Origin: Monarcha castaneiventris obscurior | Taxonomy: Eukaryota > Chordata > Aves > Passeriformes > Monarchidae | Assembly (NCBI GenBank): GCA_026261815.1 | Contig: JAMPIT010000848.1 | Span: 2,604,001-2,668,000 of the forward strand | DNA length: 64,000 nucleotides | Reading direction: 5' to 3' | Shown here: positions 27,601-42,488 of the stretch, in pieces | How positions within the stretch are numbered: position 1 is the first letter of the stretch | Layout of the letters: each line of letters opens with the position of its first letter | Position numbers and translations under genes: made by a program | Notes under the pieces: generated by a model | Told to the model about the DNA's origin: nothing | Databases searched by the model: none | What the model saw: the letters and a program-made list of their open reading frames with translations, nothing else

Positions 27601-30600
27601 GCACAGTGCAGGGAATGCAAGAGGTTGATATTTTTGAAAAGCAAGAGGAGGCTGTGGTCTGTGTTCTCATTTGACCTCTGAGCAGCAGGTCCCAGGAAAA
27701 TCAGGACAACTGCAAAATGTTGTTGAACTGGGCGCTTCATAAGTGATGGGGAGTGTGTTCCTGAGGCAGAAAGGGCTTGAAGAAAGGCAGGACTAGTCAC
27801 TCCCTTTGCCCTGAGCTTCCTCTTCTTCCAGTAATTAGCAAAATCCCAATTCACAATGGATAACTGAACAGAAGCTTTAAGCGTGGGCTACAAGGAGAAA
27901 CAGGCAGTGATAAAAAGTGGTCTGAAACTCAGGCGACCTGGTGCAGCACCAGACCCTCCCAGATGACCTCCAGCAAGTCCTTTGATCCTTACATCCCCCT
28001 GGAAACACTGATGAGGAGATGTCCCTCTCCACCTGCTCTCATCAGCCTGGACTGCAGCCCCTGGGGGTGATACATGAGCTCCAAATGATGGTCCACATCC
28101 AGCTGGAGCTGTGGAGCCAAGGACACAGAGCTCATAGCATGGGATGCCCACATCTCCTTTCTTTTTTGGCTTTCCTCAGGCTGGGAATGCACAGTGCCCC
28201 TTTCCCAGGGCGTAGAAAATATCCCTCAGCTTTATTGCACTTTGCTGGGACAAAAGCAGGACCCTGCAAAGGACTGGCTACATTGGCTCTGTCCATGCAA
28301 AGGTCTCCAAAATACCTGCTTCAGCTGCTCCCGTGGGGCTCACTGGAGAACAGCTCTGGAAACAGTGCCACTGCAACAAGCAGGTCCTGTCTGCATCTCG
28401 CTCACTCAGCAAAACGTCACCACCTGGTTATATTTAAGTCCTCAGCTTGAAAATCATTGTTGTAACCTCCCCTGTGATCTGCCTGGGCAGTGTCATAATT
28501 AATGGTGCCCTTGCTCAGAGTACAAGTGGAACATGTGATGGCTCAGCGAGCTATAAATCACGACAGAGTTTCCATCTGGTCCAGCATCTATTTATACCTC
28601 ACCAGCCCCAATTAACTTTGAAACTTGGGGCTGGTGATTAAGGAGAAAAATGGTTCTTGAAAAGCGTGATGGGATATGTGGCGATGTGGATAGGAAGGAA
28701 AAGATGGTGGAGGCTGCTCACTTCTCCACAGGGGGAACTACATAGCCCAGTGCTCCAGAGGCCACTGAAATGCAGCTCCTGAGACCAGGTTGGCCTTTGA
28801 ATCAGTTCAACAGCAGCTGTGAAATCCCACAAGACACACAGAAGTTCAGGGCTGATTGTCAGTGCTGGATCCTAACACACATTCCCTAGAGCCAGCCTGT
28901 TGTCTGCCTCCCCCAGGCATTGCCAGCCATGGCTCTGGGCCTCCACCTCAGCCTAAGCCCGTGGCTCCACTGAGGCAAGGGGGTTGTAGATCAGGTCCAG
29001 CAGCACAAGAAGAATGAGCTACAGGATGTGAGACCAGGCTTTGTGGGGTGACAGTCTCCTCCATGAAGGACCCTGGTCCACTTTACCACCAAACGTAATA
29101 GGTCATCCCCAGTATTGAGACTGGGGAACTGAAGCACAGCATGAGACAGCCAAGGGAACCCAGCAGAGCCCTGGATGCACATGATCATCCTGTGTGCATC
29201 CAGATTCCTTCAAACAGGGGCACAAAACTGAGCCAGGAGGGCTTGGCCCCATTTGAGAAAACTCCTCAGGAGAGACTCCAGCACTGCCTCCCTCAGAAAG
29301 CACAGAGGGTTTCGTCCTGGTTTATAGCCCTGCAGAGCCACTTCCCTGATGCACACATCAGCTGGCAGCTATTGAGTAAGAGAGCACAGCCTGATCCAGT
29401 GCTTGACAGCCCTGAAATGCCTGGAGGAGTCTGAATTCAGCAGTTTTCATCCAGCTCTGAGGAAGGTCACAGAGGTGAGGCTGAAACTGTGGATTGGTAC
29501 TCTGCAAGCACCGCAGCCCAGTGACAGGGGTTTCCTAGCATCAGCTGAAGGCTGTGGCTCCCTGCTCTGTTCCCAGAGTGTTTCGTGATGCATTGCTCCA
29601 ACCCATCTACAACTTCCTCACCAGATTCTGGGACTGCTTTGGGCTCAAATCCTTATGTGCCATTCCAGCAGCGGTCAGGTGTGGATGCACCTTGGGTCTG
29701 GCACGGGGTATAACATGGCCCAGTGCACAGTGTCCCGTGGAGCTGCTCTGGGCTCTATGTGAGGGGCTGTGGCTGGGACACAGCAGTGAGGGATGGTACA
29801 TGGGGTACCTGGGCCAGAGCATCCCCTGGGCAGATCTCCAGCTCTGCAGGGGGATGGAGTGGCTGGGAAGGGTGCAGCAGGCACACACATCTCTCCATCC
29901 TTGCTGGATCAAAGCCCCAGGGACTGGCAGAGTGCAGAGCTGCTGTGCTACTGCCTTCCTGAAGAGAGTAAAAATCTGTGCCTGGTCCTCCAGTACCCAC
30001 CTCCCCCATCCCTCACTCCCTGATGTTTTTCATCTTTTGCTCTTGCAGCACTATGGCTCCTGGAGTCCTGGCCAGCTCCCAGCTCAGGTAATTACATGCT
30101 GTCCTCCGGTATTTGAACAGGATATTTGTTCTCCGTGGTTTCCTGTCCTATACGCCTGTGCAGGGCTGCAGGCAGCCTGTCACCCTGAGCCAGTGTATTT
30201 CCCTGGCAAAGGCGCTCATCCCAGTGCGTCCAGCTCCAGCACTAAGTGGGCATTTTGTAAACATGGGATTATGTGGATGCTGTCCCCAGGGAGTCCAGGT
30301 AGGCTCTAGGACCTCCTGGGCCAGACACAGTGACCCGAACAGGTGTGGAGCTGTGGCACTATCCATGTTCCCACTTCAGTAGGGCAATATTCAGCCTGGA
30401 TCTGAAAACTCCCAGACACGCAGCTCTCTTTGGAAGGCTGTTTGTGGCTCGCACCGTGTCACCTCTTCTTGTTTAAAAACTTTCCTTCCTGTTTAGGTCT
30501 ATCATTTACAGACACAATCTCCAGCACGTACAACTCATACCTGGCAGAAGGGTCAGAGAAATGGAGTTAATGTACATCTGCCCTACTCTAAAATCCCACC

Positions 30601-33600
30601 AGGTGATGGTGAACAGAGCAGTAGCATGGAGCCCTTTGCCAGCCCTCCAGGAGCTCTGCTGAGCCAGGGATCCACCACCTGCCTCTGGGCTTGTTCCCAC
30701 CACACTCCCAGGTGCAGGTGGATCACCATGTTGCAGCTTTCTCCGTGGCAATAGGAACAAGCCCTAGGGAAAAGGAAGTCCTACTTTCTAGCAAATCAGA
30801 TCTATTCCTGTGCTTTACTGGACTCCCTGTAAAGGAATCTCGAAGAAAGTTGGCAACAATTTACTTTTTTTTTCAGAGTTTCTAGAGCGGGGATGTCTCG
30901 TTAACTAAAGACTGCAGGGAGAAAGGAAAGTTCTTAGAGGAAAAAGTGGAGCACAGTTCTGTTTCCTGAGGGAGGAGGGAAGATGCCCTGGATGGTGGAG
31001 CTCAACCCTGCTCTCCAAGAAACAACTTTGTCAGTGCTACCTGTCCACTGCACGGCCTGCTAAGCTCACCCTGCCCTTGGGCAGGAAGGAATTGGTTTTG
31101 CTGGCCAGGCTGGACTTGACATTCCGCCCTTTTGATACGAAGAGTCCTGGGGCTCAATCCCTCCTGCTCTGTGATGTCCACACAAAGCAGTGCAGCAGGT
31201 TATCAGCCCCATGCAGCTGCACTGGAGTCCCAGTCTGCACAAGGCCAGGCAAGGGGCAATCCTAAGTTGTCAGCTCCTCTGTCCAGCCTCTGCTGACTGT
31301 GGCACAGCTCTGGGCTTTGCTGGAGTCCTCACGATGCTGTTGGGCTGCAGCTGATTACTGTAAATCCTTAGAGAATAGGAGCTGCATTAGAAAGCCACAT
31401 CTTCCTTTTTGGGAAGGAACTCATTAGTAAACAGTTCTGAAGTTTGGCATTCTTTTTTCTTTGCAAAGTTTCTGGATTTGAGCTGGGTGGCAGACAGGTG
31501 CCAAGCAGCCTGGGAACCAAGAAAGATGCCTGGCACAGGTTTGCTCCATGTGCAGCAGTGATAACCCAGAGCAGCTTCTCTCTGCCACCGGTCTCAGCTT
31601 CACGAGCAAAGGGAGTGCTCCAAGAGGATGATTAGGCTGGGCCTGCTATTTCCTCACTCAGCTCCCACGAGGCTTCCTCACTCTGGTGCTCACAGAGTCT
31701 ACTGGCTCGTAGCTTTCCTGTGCTCAGGACTGCTTGGAGATACTATAATCCCAAGGGCTGAGCCCTGGGGCAGGCAGAGCAGATGGCTGTCTGCAACAAG
31801 AGGAAAATGAGGAGAGGAAAGGGAGGGGGTAGAGGACAGTAAAATCTGTGACAGCCTTAGTGCTCTTCGATAATAGTTTCCTCTTAAAATGGCAAATTCT
31901 TCTAGTTCAAGGAGAGTTGTACCAGTAAAGAAAGCAATGGACCACATGTGGGACACAGGCCCTATAGAAAGCAAACACCAGTTCCAGGCTATTCTGTGCA
32001 CCCGTGGTAGGGATCAGCGTGCATTCCATGGCCATGCTGTGGATGGAAGGCAGACTCAGCCCTGTGACATCTCATGGGGAAACCAGGGGTGTCTGAGCTG
32101 CAGAAGACGAACAAGGTTGGCAGAGGAATCAGCAGTTTGGTGGACCCTGTGCAGGCTGGGGAGTTGGGCTCCAAATCTGCTCAAATAAACTGAGGTGCAA
32201 AGGGCTGCACATGCACGAGTTCCACCACCCCAATGGAGCACGGAGTCAATCTGTCACTGTGAGCTGTCTCTTCTCTCTCTTGAGGGAGGTTTCTTCAGAC
32301 TTTTGTGAGGAAGCCACTGAAGATGAAGTCGTTTTGCCCCATGGAGATGGTGGTTGTGTGAACTGGGCAGACTGAGCAGCCCTCAGCTTCAGCCATGGGA
32401 GACACTGGTGGCCAGGCACTTGCAAGACACCGTGCAGTGCCCTCACCTCATTTCAGAGCCCGCACTCAGCATCCCTGTGTGGGGTAGCTTTGCTACCAGC
32501 CTCCTTCCCCCAGAGCTGATTTGCAGCCTGGCTTTGCAGAGCAGCCACACATCCAGGCAGTGCTTGGGGACGGCTGGTGGCAGATGGTGTGTGTGTGGTG
32601 GCGAAGCGGTGCCACGTCACAAGCTCTCTGAGACATTTGGCCGGGCTTCCTGACAGCCGCGTCCCACCACCCAGGAGTTCGGCTTCCTGGCAAAGCCACT
32701 CCACTTCTGAGGAGTGCTCCTGTCCTTGTCACCGGGCAGAGCTGACACCAAACACTTTCTCTTGGCTTCCTTGCAGGTGAGAGGCTCTTCCGGTGGGGCT
32801 GCCTCCTGCCCAGGGCCAGCGAGATCTGCCACACAGCCGAACAGGGAACGATGGTCCCTGCCGGTCTGAAACACCCCCACCTGTTGCATCACATCCTAAA
32901 CTGCACTCTGTGTTCCCTCTGGTGAGGGAGTGCTCATGGGAATAATTCCCATGCTTTTGGATAAAACCCAGCACAAACAAACCATAGCTGATGGTAGATA
33001 TGACAAATAACAATGATCATGGGAATAGTGGCATCACTGCTGCTCCAGTGTTTCTTCTGATTTCTTCCTTTTAGATATATGTGCAGAGAAAAGCAGAGGT
33101 CTGGCCATAGAAAGAGAATTGGGCAGATAGAGGCATTGAAGGGATGTATTATGAAGGACAGTAACATCAGTCCTCTGACAACTAGCAGAGTGTAGCAGCC
33201 TGGGCAGTTTGAGCTCACCCACTCAGGAGCCCACACTGTGCTTTGTCTTGCTGTCTGCTGGTCACAAGCTCAGTGCAGCTGCACTGTGGACTTGTCATCA
33301 CTGAGCTTTTGGGGTGCAGTTCCCTGACATTGTCCTGATCCCTTATAGTTACTGCCTGGGTTAATGCCATTAACCACGGGGCCATACGTGCCACAGGAGG
33401 CCCCTAGGCACTGTGACAGGGTTGTCACATCATGCACAGATCGAGGCTTGGCTGCCATCCTGCCCACCATGGGGCTTCCCCAGGCCCAAAGTGCAAAATG
33501 ACAGCCTTGTCAGATGAATGTGGTGTGATAATGCTGTAACAGGTCTTGATTGTGGCTCCTACGGTCACAGACGCTTCAGAAGAGCAAGGCTGCAGCCTGT

Positions 33601-35119
33601 CCTGCTCCCCTCCCTGCCTGCCTTTAGATGGCATTAACCAGCAGCCAAAGCCTGTGCCTGGCAGTCCTGACGACTGACAGCTCTTTCACTGGCACTGCTG
33701 CACCCTGGGTGAAAAGGTTTGATCCCTCTTACCTGCAGCTTTGGCTGCAAAAATGAGCTCTCTGAGCACTCCCATTAGACTGCAGGAGAGGATCATCTGA
33801 GACCTGGGCCTGTTTGCAGCACAGGATCAGAACAGCCAGAGAAATAGATGGCAGGATGTGATTGAGCCCAGGATATGGTCGCCTGACAGGGGTGTAGATT
33901 TGCCTCTATTCTTACCCAAAGGTCATTAAATTAAGATTTCATGAGACCCCACACTGCTATAAATGTTGCTGAGCTCATTTCCCGCACTAGGCAGTGATTT
34001 TTCTCGCAGCCTTAGTAAAATGACTAAGCTAAAAATGTCACCCAGTGTCACTGAGTTGTAAGTAAGGTAGAAGGAACAGGAGACTGCCACGATGGATTTT
34101 CCTACCACGGGAAGCATTAATAAATGGTTTCTTTCTGATGTTCTCATTAGTTCTCTCTCATTCATCCTCAGGACCTGCCAAGCACAAATGACACCACCAT
34201 TCTGCACCAAAATAGAGAGCAGATGCCCCCGTGCAACCTTTCTGCATCCAAAACCCCATTTCTATCTCACCCTGCTTAGTAGTTGATGTATTCAAGGGGA
34301 AGCAAGCAAGATATCAGAGTACCTGAAGAGCCTTTTACTGTCACATCCAGCCTCGTCTCCTGAAATTTTTTGTACTCTGGCAGGAATGGTTTGGAGGAGG
34401 CAAGTGGCAGCACCACAATTATCTGGCACAACCCTTTCTCCCTCTTCATCCAGCAATGCAGGGGGGTCACTTTCCAAAAAAGATTATGTCCTAGGTTCCT
34501 TTCCCTTCCTTTCTGTCTGTGAGGAGATTGTAGACTCCTCTACTTTCTTTGAATCTAATCAAGAATATCTTTTTTTCCTTGAATCCTTACTCCCAGGAAT
34601 GAATACCAAAGAATTAGTCCTGTTGCTTAGTTGTGACTGATCATGAATCACATTAAATTGCTTCTGTTCCTTTATTGGACATGCTGGCTGGATCCTGGTA
34701 TGTGTTATTAAATTACTGCTCTGACAGAGAAGAAATAGCAACTGAGTGGCAAGTGAGTGCCATAGGAAAGAGGCAGATTTGGGAATGTTGCAGGACCACA
34801 GTCTCTGTTTTTCCTGATAATCAGGAAAAAGTTCATGTGTAGGAGATTACTTCGAGCAGGAAGCAGAGCAGTGGGCTTTGAGGAATTTCCCTCAGGGTTT
34901 CTGAGCACCCCAAAATCACAACCATGTGTGAGGGGTATGCTCAGAGCAGTGCCAGGGTACGCTGTGCATGTTATTCTGCTTGGGCTCTATCAGATGGATC
35001 GAGCAACAGAGCAACATGGAGAAGAGAAATACGGGAGCCCTAACACAACACTCCAGTGCTGCAGAAAGCTTCATACAAGCAGAGATATGGCTGATCATCA
35101 TAAAGATTCTTCAGAGGAG

Positions 35120-35150
35120 AAGAATTGGCCAAGAATTGGCCAAGAATTGG
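35120..35150. repeat. 11-bp tandem repeat, about 2.8 copies
   Basis: AAGAATTGGCC is repeated twice, followed by AAGAATTGG. Perfect copies, short array. Confidence 0.85.
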
Positions 35151-38100
35151 AGGTGAAAGGAGGTTAAACATAGGCTGAGGGAGGCCCTGTGGCCATCAGG
35201 ATGTTGGAAAGGTGTATGTTTGTAAACCACTTCTGTGTGGAAGGAGAACAAGCCATGCTTGAGCCATTTTCTGGTTTTTTCCTCTGAGTGAGCTGTTCAC
35301 AACTTTCTCCTGGGTCAAATGCAGAATCACAACACTTCTGAATATTATAGCAAAGCAATTAAATGAAGGGAGAAACAGTGGGCGCAGAACAGTGCATGTG
35401 TGTATAGAAACTTGCATCATTGCAGCTTGCTGAGCAAAGCTGCTAAGCCACAAACGAGGAACAGGAAAAGAAAAGCAACTTGACATTGCACCTTTATGTG
35501 CACATGCAGATCCCACGGTTACACCAGCTTGACAAGATCAGAAATATTTGCCTTCTGCTCTTCCATATTGCTATTCTGAGGAGCTTATTAACACTGAAGT
35601 GTCAGCTTTCCCATCCCTCTTTGCTTTCCTGTTGTGGTAGCAGTGCTGCTGTACCCTTGTTTAAGGTAACAATAAATGAAGCAAAACCAGCTTGGGGATG
35701 TGAAAACTCTTCCTCAGATCCTTGTGTCCACGTTCCTCATTTCCTCGCACCATTACAGGTACAACACAAGCCCTAAATAAGGACATACATGTGCTGATTC
35801 CAGACAGATCAGTTAGTCTATTAAATTATATCTTCTCTCCTGCACCATCAAGTTTGGCCCCCCTCTGTCTGAAGCTGATGGGTGCAGTTTGAGTGCAGCT
35901 CTGGGACATCTAGTGGCTGGTAGCACTTGCAGTTCAGGGCTTACAACAGTTTTGTGGTGCTTCCTCCAAGATATCTGTCAGAAAACTGATTTAAACCAAA
36001 AAGACACACTCTGCCTCTATTCCTGGGGCTACAATGACTTCATCCCTTGATATACTCATGTTTGCAAAATGTTTAGGTGTGCATTTGTGATGGCTTTGTT
36101 GTTCCTTTGCACCTCTGTCTCATCCAGCCTGAGGAGATATCTTCGGCGATTCTCATTTCATCATTTCTTTATGACAGTCATTTCTTTATTAAGGGCTTTC
36201 CATGTTCCAAGCAGCTGGCATTAGCTGAGATAATTGGATAATGTTTCGGCAATCCAAGAGTGAATGTGTTAACACATTCCCATGTACTGCCCTGGCCTTT
36301 GGCTGATCTGTGAGTATTTGATAAATGAATCAGGCCTGAAATAAAGATGACTTTCAAAAACCAGGCAGATCTTTAATAGGGCAGTGTCAGTTGGGATTTT
36401 CAAGAAAGCCTCAGTCTGCTATGGGCCCCAATCCTTATTCCTTCAGGACTTAACTTAGGCAGGAACCTAAAGGAGTCAAAGAAGCAGCAATAGGCTTAGA
36501 ATGTTTTTATGAACCTGAATAGTCTCCAAGGAGCTGTAGTACCCTGACCAGAGCTCTAGTGACAGTTGATGGCTTTCTGGGGATTTGAGAAAAAATTCAG
36601 CTATGTCTTCTATTCAGTCTTCAATGCAGCCTGTACCTTTCCATCCCTGATGATACCTATTAACCCTGGACAAAGCAGAGAGTGTGTCTCAGCCCTGGGG
36701 ATTGCCAGGCTACCCGGAGAAAGAATACAGTGCTGAAAAGAGCTTTGTAACTGTGGCAATCTTTTCTGATCCATGTTTGTGCCTGCACTGCTCTGAAAGG
36801 TGACTTGAGGCACAGCTGAAAGTGCAGCAAATGGCCCAGGGCAGACCCCCTGCTCTTTCTCTTGCTAAAGCCTTTGGGCAGCCAGTTGGGAATCTCTGGC
36901 AGTGAATCCAGGCCCGCAACATCGAACTAACTCTGTTATAAACTCCTGAGTGTCCCATACTCCAGAGTACACTCTGTCGTGATATTGAGTCATCTATACA
37001 AATGTTAAGAGGAGGATCAATTTTCCCTGATTCTTATCCAGGAATCCTGCTGAGAAAACTCAGGTGGCCCGAGATCAGCCTAGAGACTGTTTTCTTGGTC
37101 TGTTCCTGGAAAGTGGGAGAACAACGCTCATGATGTCAAGGGGTTCATTAAAAAGTGCATGTCAAAAGTGACTCATTTGGGGAGTTTCTCCTGGAGTCAA
37201 GGGACAGTTTAAACAGCTTCTTAAAAAGCACAAATGAATCTGCAAAAAGCTGACTTGCGCAGGACACCAAATTCTGGCCATCTCAACTGCCCCCCATTGC
37301 TCACATCGAGGTCAGCATGAAGGAATTTTTTGTTTACACTGCTGTTGACTTGTGCCTGTGATAAAATATGGTCTGTGCTTGGAAATCATTGTGATTTCCA
37401 AATGCTTGTCACTGGGTAAGTCTCAAAGCTGAAGTGAATCTTGGTTTTGGATTCTCTTTTTTGTTTTGCCAGATCAGACTGTCTTACAGTTCAGCAGGGA
37501 AATGACATTTTGTTTTGTAAATACTCTCAGACAGAACTTGAGATTTCCCTTAAAGGCTTTAAGCTTCGTGAAAAAGTAGATCAAATTTAGTAACATATTG
37601 AATCTGGTTACTGAAATTTCAGGAAGAGCAGTGTGATAAAATGTCCTTACTTTGCCCTTGGGAGAAATGGTACCTTCATTATAACCAAACAGCTTTTTCA
37701 TATGGAAATAGCAGGTGGCAGGAGTAGAAACAGACTTTCATTTTCAGAGAAACAGACGGAACAATTCCAGTAAAAGTGGAATAGCAGAGCTAGGTTGAAA
37801 TGGTTGGCAGTTTTATTCTGCAAAAATATTCTACTTTTGCCATGAGAAGAGGTGTCACTCCTTCCTCTCTCTGTTTTTCAGCCCCCTCAGTACAGCTCAA
37901 ATACAAGTGTCTACAATAAGGACCAGAGTTTAAATATAATTTAGGAAGAAATCTAGTTCACTTTGTTTGGAAAAACTCTCCAAATCTATCCCAGAGCTGC
38001 ACACAAAATTCCGGGGAGAAAAAGCAATTAAGAGCACTGAATGTACAAAATAATCCTTAGAGCCAGTGTCAGACAAAACTGAACTTGCAGCTCTCAGGAC

Positions 38101-41100
38101 TGTGATTTATTAATCCTTTTATCAGGCCTATGCCATTCTCCGAGTTATTTTCCAGCTCTGACTGCTGGTAAGCATTTCCTTGGAAGCTGTGGGCTCTTAA
38201 ACTATTAACGGTCTAGTGGTAGGTGCTTATTAAGAAAAAGACACCTTGAACCACAAGCCAGAATAAAGAACAGATATCCAGCTGGAGTCGTGCTACTTCA
38301 GAACTCTCACCCTGGCTCATCTGAGAAAAATCAAGTTTTTGAGAGTCAATTGCATGGGGAGGTGGATGAGGAGTCATCTCCTCCTCTGCAATTGATTCAT
38401 TGCACTCTGGAATTTGAGATTTGGGGCAGAAATGGAAAGAAGGAAATTGCTGTCCTATTTAGGAGTAGATAAAACTCCACCCTGTGCTGTAAATTCTTTT
38501 TTATAAGTCAGGGTTTTCACAGGATGAAGGTTAAATATTTAATGCATTTATACTAATTATAAAGAAACACTTTGGCACTCCAGGCAGCTTGTATAGTTCT
38601 TTAAACTTCAGATTTTTAGCCCTTTGAATAGTTCCTGTTTAAAAGGAGAAAAGCAAACACCAAAAACTCAGGCTGGACTTTGAAGTATGACCTGAAACAG
38701 ACACATATTGCTGTGAGAGAAGCTGCCTTTCCCTGGAGACATCCAGAGAAAACGTCATGCCAGGCTCCCCTATGCATTATACCAAAGAAGGAGCTCTACC
38801 ACTCCATGTATTAAGGAAAGTTTTCTCCCACATTTGCCATAAGGGGCCTGGACTTGTCCAAGCCGATCTCACCAAATCCCAAAGGGACTCATCCTTCTGC
38901 CAAGTGGAGGTTTCTCGTCTGGCTGCATCTCCCCATAAAGAATTCCTCACCCTGAGGAGTGAGACATTATCAAAACTTTTGCAAACCTAACTGTCATTAC
39001 CACAGGGAGGGTTATTTCTTCCATAGCTGCTTTTCTAGAAGAAATCCCACTTCAAAGGCACCTGGAAGATAGCTGGTTGTGAGGAAGCTGGAGCTCTGTG
39101 GGACCCAGGCAGCGAAGTCTTGGAACAGACACTGGTTTGGAAGTTCTGCACTGCAGACTGGTATTAAATACAAAGAGAGAAAAGAATGAGAAATCAGGAA
39201 ATGGAGTAATATTGGTATTTCCTAAAGATCAGTTTCCTATGAAAATGAACACATGCCATGCAATTTCAAAATAGCAAGACGTTTGCCTTTCTTTAGGGCT
39301 TGTCAGAAACAGCTAATAAATAAAGTTCAGGGTTTGGGAAGTCACCTCTTCAAACCTCTCTTCACATGCTGCTTTGAAACTGAATTTCCTTAGGGTCACT
39401 GAGTTGGCAGCTTTCAAGGGTTTGCTGTGTGTTCCTTGGCTTGAATTCTTCTTAGGCATTACCTGGCATCAGATGTACACGATGACTCTCCAGGTCCCAG
39501 AAGCTACAAAATTTACAGCAATATATTCCATTCCATTTCTGCTTGTTTTTTTGCCCTGCCACTTTTTATGAGCAGAACATAAATTACCTGAGTTTAATTC
39601 ATGACCCAGAGTTCAGTGCACTTCCCCAGAAACAGCATTCTCCGTTTGGGGCACTACTGCCAAAATTGCATTCCTGGAGCTGAATTCCTATCCCATCCAA
39701 GACATTTGTTCCAACCATATTTCCCATCATACTATTTTATACTATTTAGGTCATTTATATTTTCATGCTCCCGCAGCTACTTCTTGTAAGTTGCTTTGCA
39801 ATTATACTCTTAACTGTGTTCTCTAAAGTCACCTTCAGACCTTTAAACACCTTCAAATTAAAACATTTGACTTTGGTTCAAATCACATTTAATAGAAAAG
39901 CTGCACTAAACCACTTGCATTCCTTGGACAGAAGGAAGAACTGAAAGATGCCCAAACAAAGTATTATTTAGTCTATCATTTAGTTGGCAGGGACCATGAG
40001 GAAAACCTGCTGCTCTTTGCTTTAAATGTTGCTTCAATAAAGTTAATAATAGCTCTATCCTATGCAAGATGTTTATCCCTGAGCCCAGTTTAGTTGTAAT
40101 TTTAGTTCTAACTAACCTAATTCTAGTTTTAACTTCATCACAGTAGTCTGTAGTGTCACAAGCAGCTTATGCACAGAGAAAATACAAGACAGAGAAGAAC
40201 GACAGAAATTTTTCCCTTGGAGCTTTCTTTATTTCCTATTGCAGAAATATTAATGAAAACCAATACTTTTTTCCTCTTTTGTGTTCCTTTTTGCTTCCTT
40301 ACAAGTCTCCTTCTTAGGGTCACCATGTGCAACTCAAAGTACACCACAACCAGCACTGACAAATGATGGAATTCTTAATATATTGATGAGACTTCTGGTG
40401 GACATCCCAGCTGTCAGCTCCAGCAGCTCCAGCAGGTCTGTTGTGACAGCTGCCATAAACCACTACACCAGTTCCATTTGGGATCCATCATCTAATCCAT
40501 TATTTAGTGACCTGTGAGATCCAGCTCTAGAACAATTGAAACATCCAGGCTGTACACTCTCATACACAGAGCAGAGGACAGAGAAAATAAATACCAGAAG
40601 AATCAAGAAACAAAATATGCTTAATAGGTGATGATTACATTTTGTGAGTGTCTTTCCTACAGCATGGAAGTGAAACACCCCGGTTTTTCATTCAGTCAGG
40701 CTGCAGGGAGACATCATCTGCAGGGACAGCGATCATGCAGTGCCATCAACTGTTTGCTTCTGGTACCCACAGCAGCTGAGCCCTACTGCTTTCAACACAA
40801 ATGACCAAAAAAAGTCACAAAAATTGAGCAGCTCATCAGGATGGCATTTCTGAACAAAGGTTTATCAACTGCAATACAGTATTTTAGTACAAATCTCAGG
40901 TTCATTTTTCCTGTGCCAGAAGCCGCACACCTGGGGGCAGGTACGGGCTGTCGAGAGCAGAGACTGAAGCAGCTCTTGTGCCATCTGCTGGGAACAGCTT
41001 CTTTTGACATTGCTGCTCGCACGGGGAGCAGAGCCAGTCCTCCCTGTTTGGCAACTGACATCTTTGATAAAGAACTTGTTCCACTTCTTTTAACTGCTAT

Positions 41101-42488
41101 TGATGTTCAGTGCTAACTTAGTGCAAGAGAAGCGTTTTGAAGACTGAAATCCCTTCTCTATAGTGAAGCAGTTGCAAAAGACAGGAACGAATTGTCCTTG
41201 CAGCCCCAGCTGCCTGCAGAGAGGCTTCTTCCAGAGGTGAAGCCTGTGGTGTAGCCAGGGAAGGGCTCAGGTCTCACAGTCCTTGTAAAGAACCACTCCT
41301 CTAACCAGGGGACTCCACCCCGGCCATGAGCTGTGTTCTTTTCCAAAGCAAATCCCGAGATTTCCTCTCTTTTAGATTTACTCTCTGTGAGGCAGTAGCT
41401 CAGTGTGAGCAGTGCAGCTATTCTGTGCTCCCCAGGGCAGTGACAGGGTTAACGCTGACCAGCTGCTAAAGCCAAATTCCATTTGTACCTCACACTTATT
41501 TACCTGAAATGTGGCTCTTTGGGAAAACACATAGCAGGACGTTTTCTGCTGGAGAGCCAGGCAGGCTGGCCCCTCTGCTGTGCTTGTTTACTCATGGATC
41601 TAGCCTGTCCCTGAGGTAAAGGCTATTCTTGCACAGAGTTTTGGATCTCCTGTCTCAGATCCTTTGAGCTGATGGGCACTTCCTCCTCTGAAAGGTGACA
41701 CTTTGAACCCCTCGCTGCTGTTATAATCTTTTTCAGAGCTGAGGTTTGGTGCTGTTTCAGCCTTCACCCCTCTGTGCCTGGAGGAACTGCAGGGTGCCCT
41801 GCTTATCTCTCACACCAGACCAGGCACACCAGGACTGGGAAGGCCCCAGGGTAGGAAGAGCTCAGGGAGGAATGACCTGTATCATTAACACAGTTCTGTC
41901 TCAGTGCCCTCTGGCCCAGACGGGACCCAGCTGCAGGAGCTCTGTGAAAGCAGAGCATGGTGCTTCACCTCCGTGACTACAGTGTGGAATTGTCCTACCT
42001 GGATATTGTGGTGGAGATTGCACAGTCCAAAAATACCAGCTGAGAAGGACTGCGAGCACTTCAGCGGTGATGATGAGAATTTTGTGGACAAATTGGAGGA
42101 GCAGTATGAAGAGAGCTCAGTGCACCTCACTGGAAGTAAGAGGCATGAGCTGGGAGAAGGGTGAGGGAGGCACAGCAGAAGTCTAAATGAATAGGTGTCG
42201 ACAGCACACCTCTGCAAACTGAGTGTGATATGCGGATATGCCGGCAACAAGTGTAAGGAGTGTCAAAACCAAGTAATTCTGCCATGAATCAGCACCCCCA
42301 AGGCCTCAGCAAGAACACTGGGAATGGCCCAAATAGAAACTGAGAAGATAGGGACTATGGAGAAGATCAGGGGGAAAAACAAGTTTTGCCTAGAAAAGAA
42401 AAAAGAGAGTGATGACAGCAACCGATGGAGCTGAATCGGTGTCTGCAGCTTAAGATAACTTGTGGGTGCCAAGTAATTTTCCTTCTGA

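Noticed and set aside
30050..30088. Exon-like block between CTCTTGCAG and CAG/GTAATT
   Set aside because: Splice-like signals of this quality arise often by chance, and no partner exons or recognisable coding content were found nearby.
29554..30309. Plus-strand 251-codon open frame
   Set aside because: No recognisable domain, Trp/Cys-rich as expected from GC-rich non-coding DNA, and competing frames on both strands.
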